Assembly (NCBI RefSeq): GCF_004136555.1
Contig: NZ_NOIT01000010.1
Location: 90,766-154,765 of the forward strand
DNA length: 64,000 nt
Source: Kocuria carniphila
Lineage (GTDB): Bacteria > Actinomycetota > Actinomycetes > Actinomycetales > Micrococcaceae
Direction: 5' to 3'
The notes beneath the pieces are model-generated. The model was not told the DNA's origin and ran no database searches. It saw only the letters and a list, made by a program, of their open reading frames with translations. Position 1 is the first letter of the stretch; each line of letters starts with the position of its first letter. This document shows positions 63,911-64,000 of the stretch, in pieces. A program made the position numbers and the translations under genes.

Positions 63911-64000
63911 ATTCCGGCGGTGACTTACTCTCCCACACCCTCCCGAGTGCAGTACCATCAGCGCTGTGGGTCTTAGCTTCCGGGTTCGAGATGGGACCGG
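63911..64000 (-). rRNA. rrf: 5S ribosomal RNA (3' part, runs off the window)
   Basis: The minus strand reads CGAACCCGGAAGCTAAG, AGCGCTGATGGTACTGCA and GTGGGAGAGTAAGTCACCGC, the conserved inner and 3' parts of actinobacterial 5S rRNA. About 90 of roughly 117-120 bases lie inside the window; the 5' end lies beyond the right edge. The exact 3' end may differ by 1-3 bases. Confidence 0.93.

Overview
The window is a high-GC actinobacterial chromosome segment, most likely from the Micrococcaceae (Micrococcales). The main evidence is conserved gene order. gcvH-garA-ftsR matches M. tuberculosis Rv1826-Rv1828. The run TPR protein, HAD phosphatase, small acidic protein, tlyA, nadK, recN, pyrG, NUDIX, xerD, then parA, scpA, scpB, rluB, tyrA, cmk and der matches Rv1691-Rv1713 in order, with insertions and losses. 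GTG/TTG starts and 1-4 bp stop/start overlaps are frequent. The species cannot be named from the sequence alone.

Region by region. 1-1.7 kb holds gcvH-garA-ftsR. 1.7-3.8 kb encodes a KtrAB-type potassium channel, and 3.8-4.8 kb a COG0523 metal chaperone. 5.0-5.9 kb is a Tat-exported surface protein of unknown function in AT-richer DNA. 6.2-9.8 kb has a DASS anion symporter and a translationally coupled luciferase-like/flavin monooxygenase pair. 10.1-16.1 kb is a complete six-gene Mrp Na+/H+ antiporter operon (mrpA-mrpC-mrpD-mrpE-mrpF-mrpG, MrpB fused to MrpA) ending in a 20-bp terminator hairpin. 16.2-19.9 kb carries two zinc alcohol dehydrogenases, a helical protein and a GNAT enzyme with a damaged 5' end. 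20-24.4 kb has a UvrA2-like ATPase and a TetR/dehydrogenase pair divergent across a 19-bp perfect inverted repeat. 24.4-26.2 kb is a decayed zone: a UvrA/VOC chimera, an ECF sigma-factor tail, a truncated plus-strand fragment, tRNA-Pro(GGG), and an array of degenerate ~41-bp tandem repeats.

26.3-33.3 kb is the conserved der-cmk-tyrA-rluB-scpB-scpA-parA block. It is separated from xerD by about 15 kb of accessory genes: a membrane protein/glycosyltransferase pair, DctA with a divergent DcuS/DcuR two-component system, a GNAT, the propionate methylcitrate module (prpE, a GntR regulator, prpD, prpB, prpC) and a VanY-type peptidase with LGFP repeats. 48.2-58.8 kb is xerD, NUDIX, pyrG, recN, nadK, tlyA, a small acidic protein, a HAD phosphatase and a TPR protein with a roughly 380-residue Arg/Asp-rich disordered N-terminus. 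59-63.6 kb holds a Ser/Thr symporter, a START-domain protein, a small-multidrug-export protein and a NarL-type two-component system. The window ends inside a 5S rRNA on the minus strand, preceded by an rRNA-type terminator and a hairpin-rich spacer that contains a 29-bp type I-E CRISPR-repeat lookalike.

No complete phage, transposase, CRISPR array, cas gene or known defence system was found. The most unusual material is the 24.4-26.2 kb repeat/decay zone, the RDD-rich protein, the lone CRISPR-like 29-mer and the unassigned Tat surface protein.
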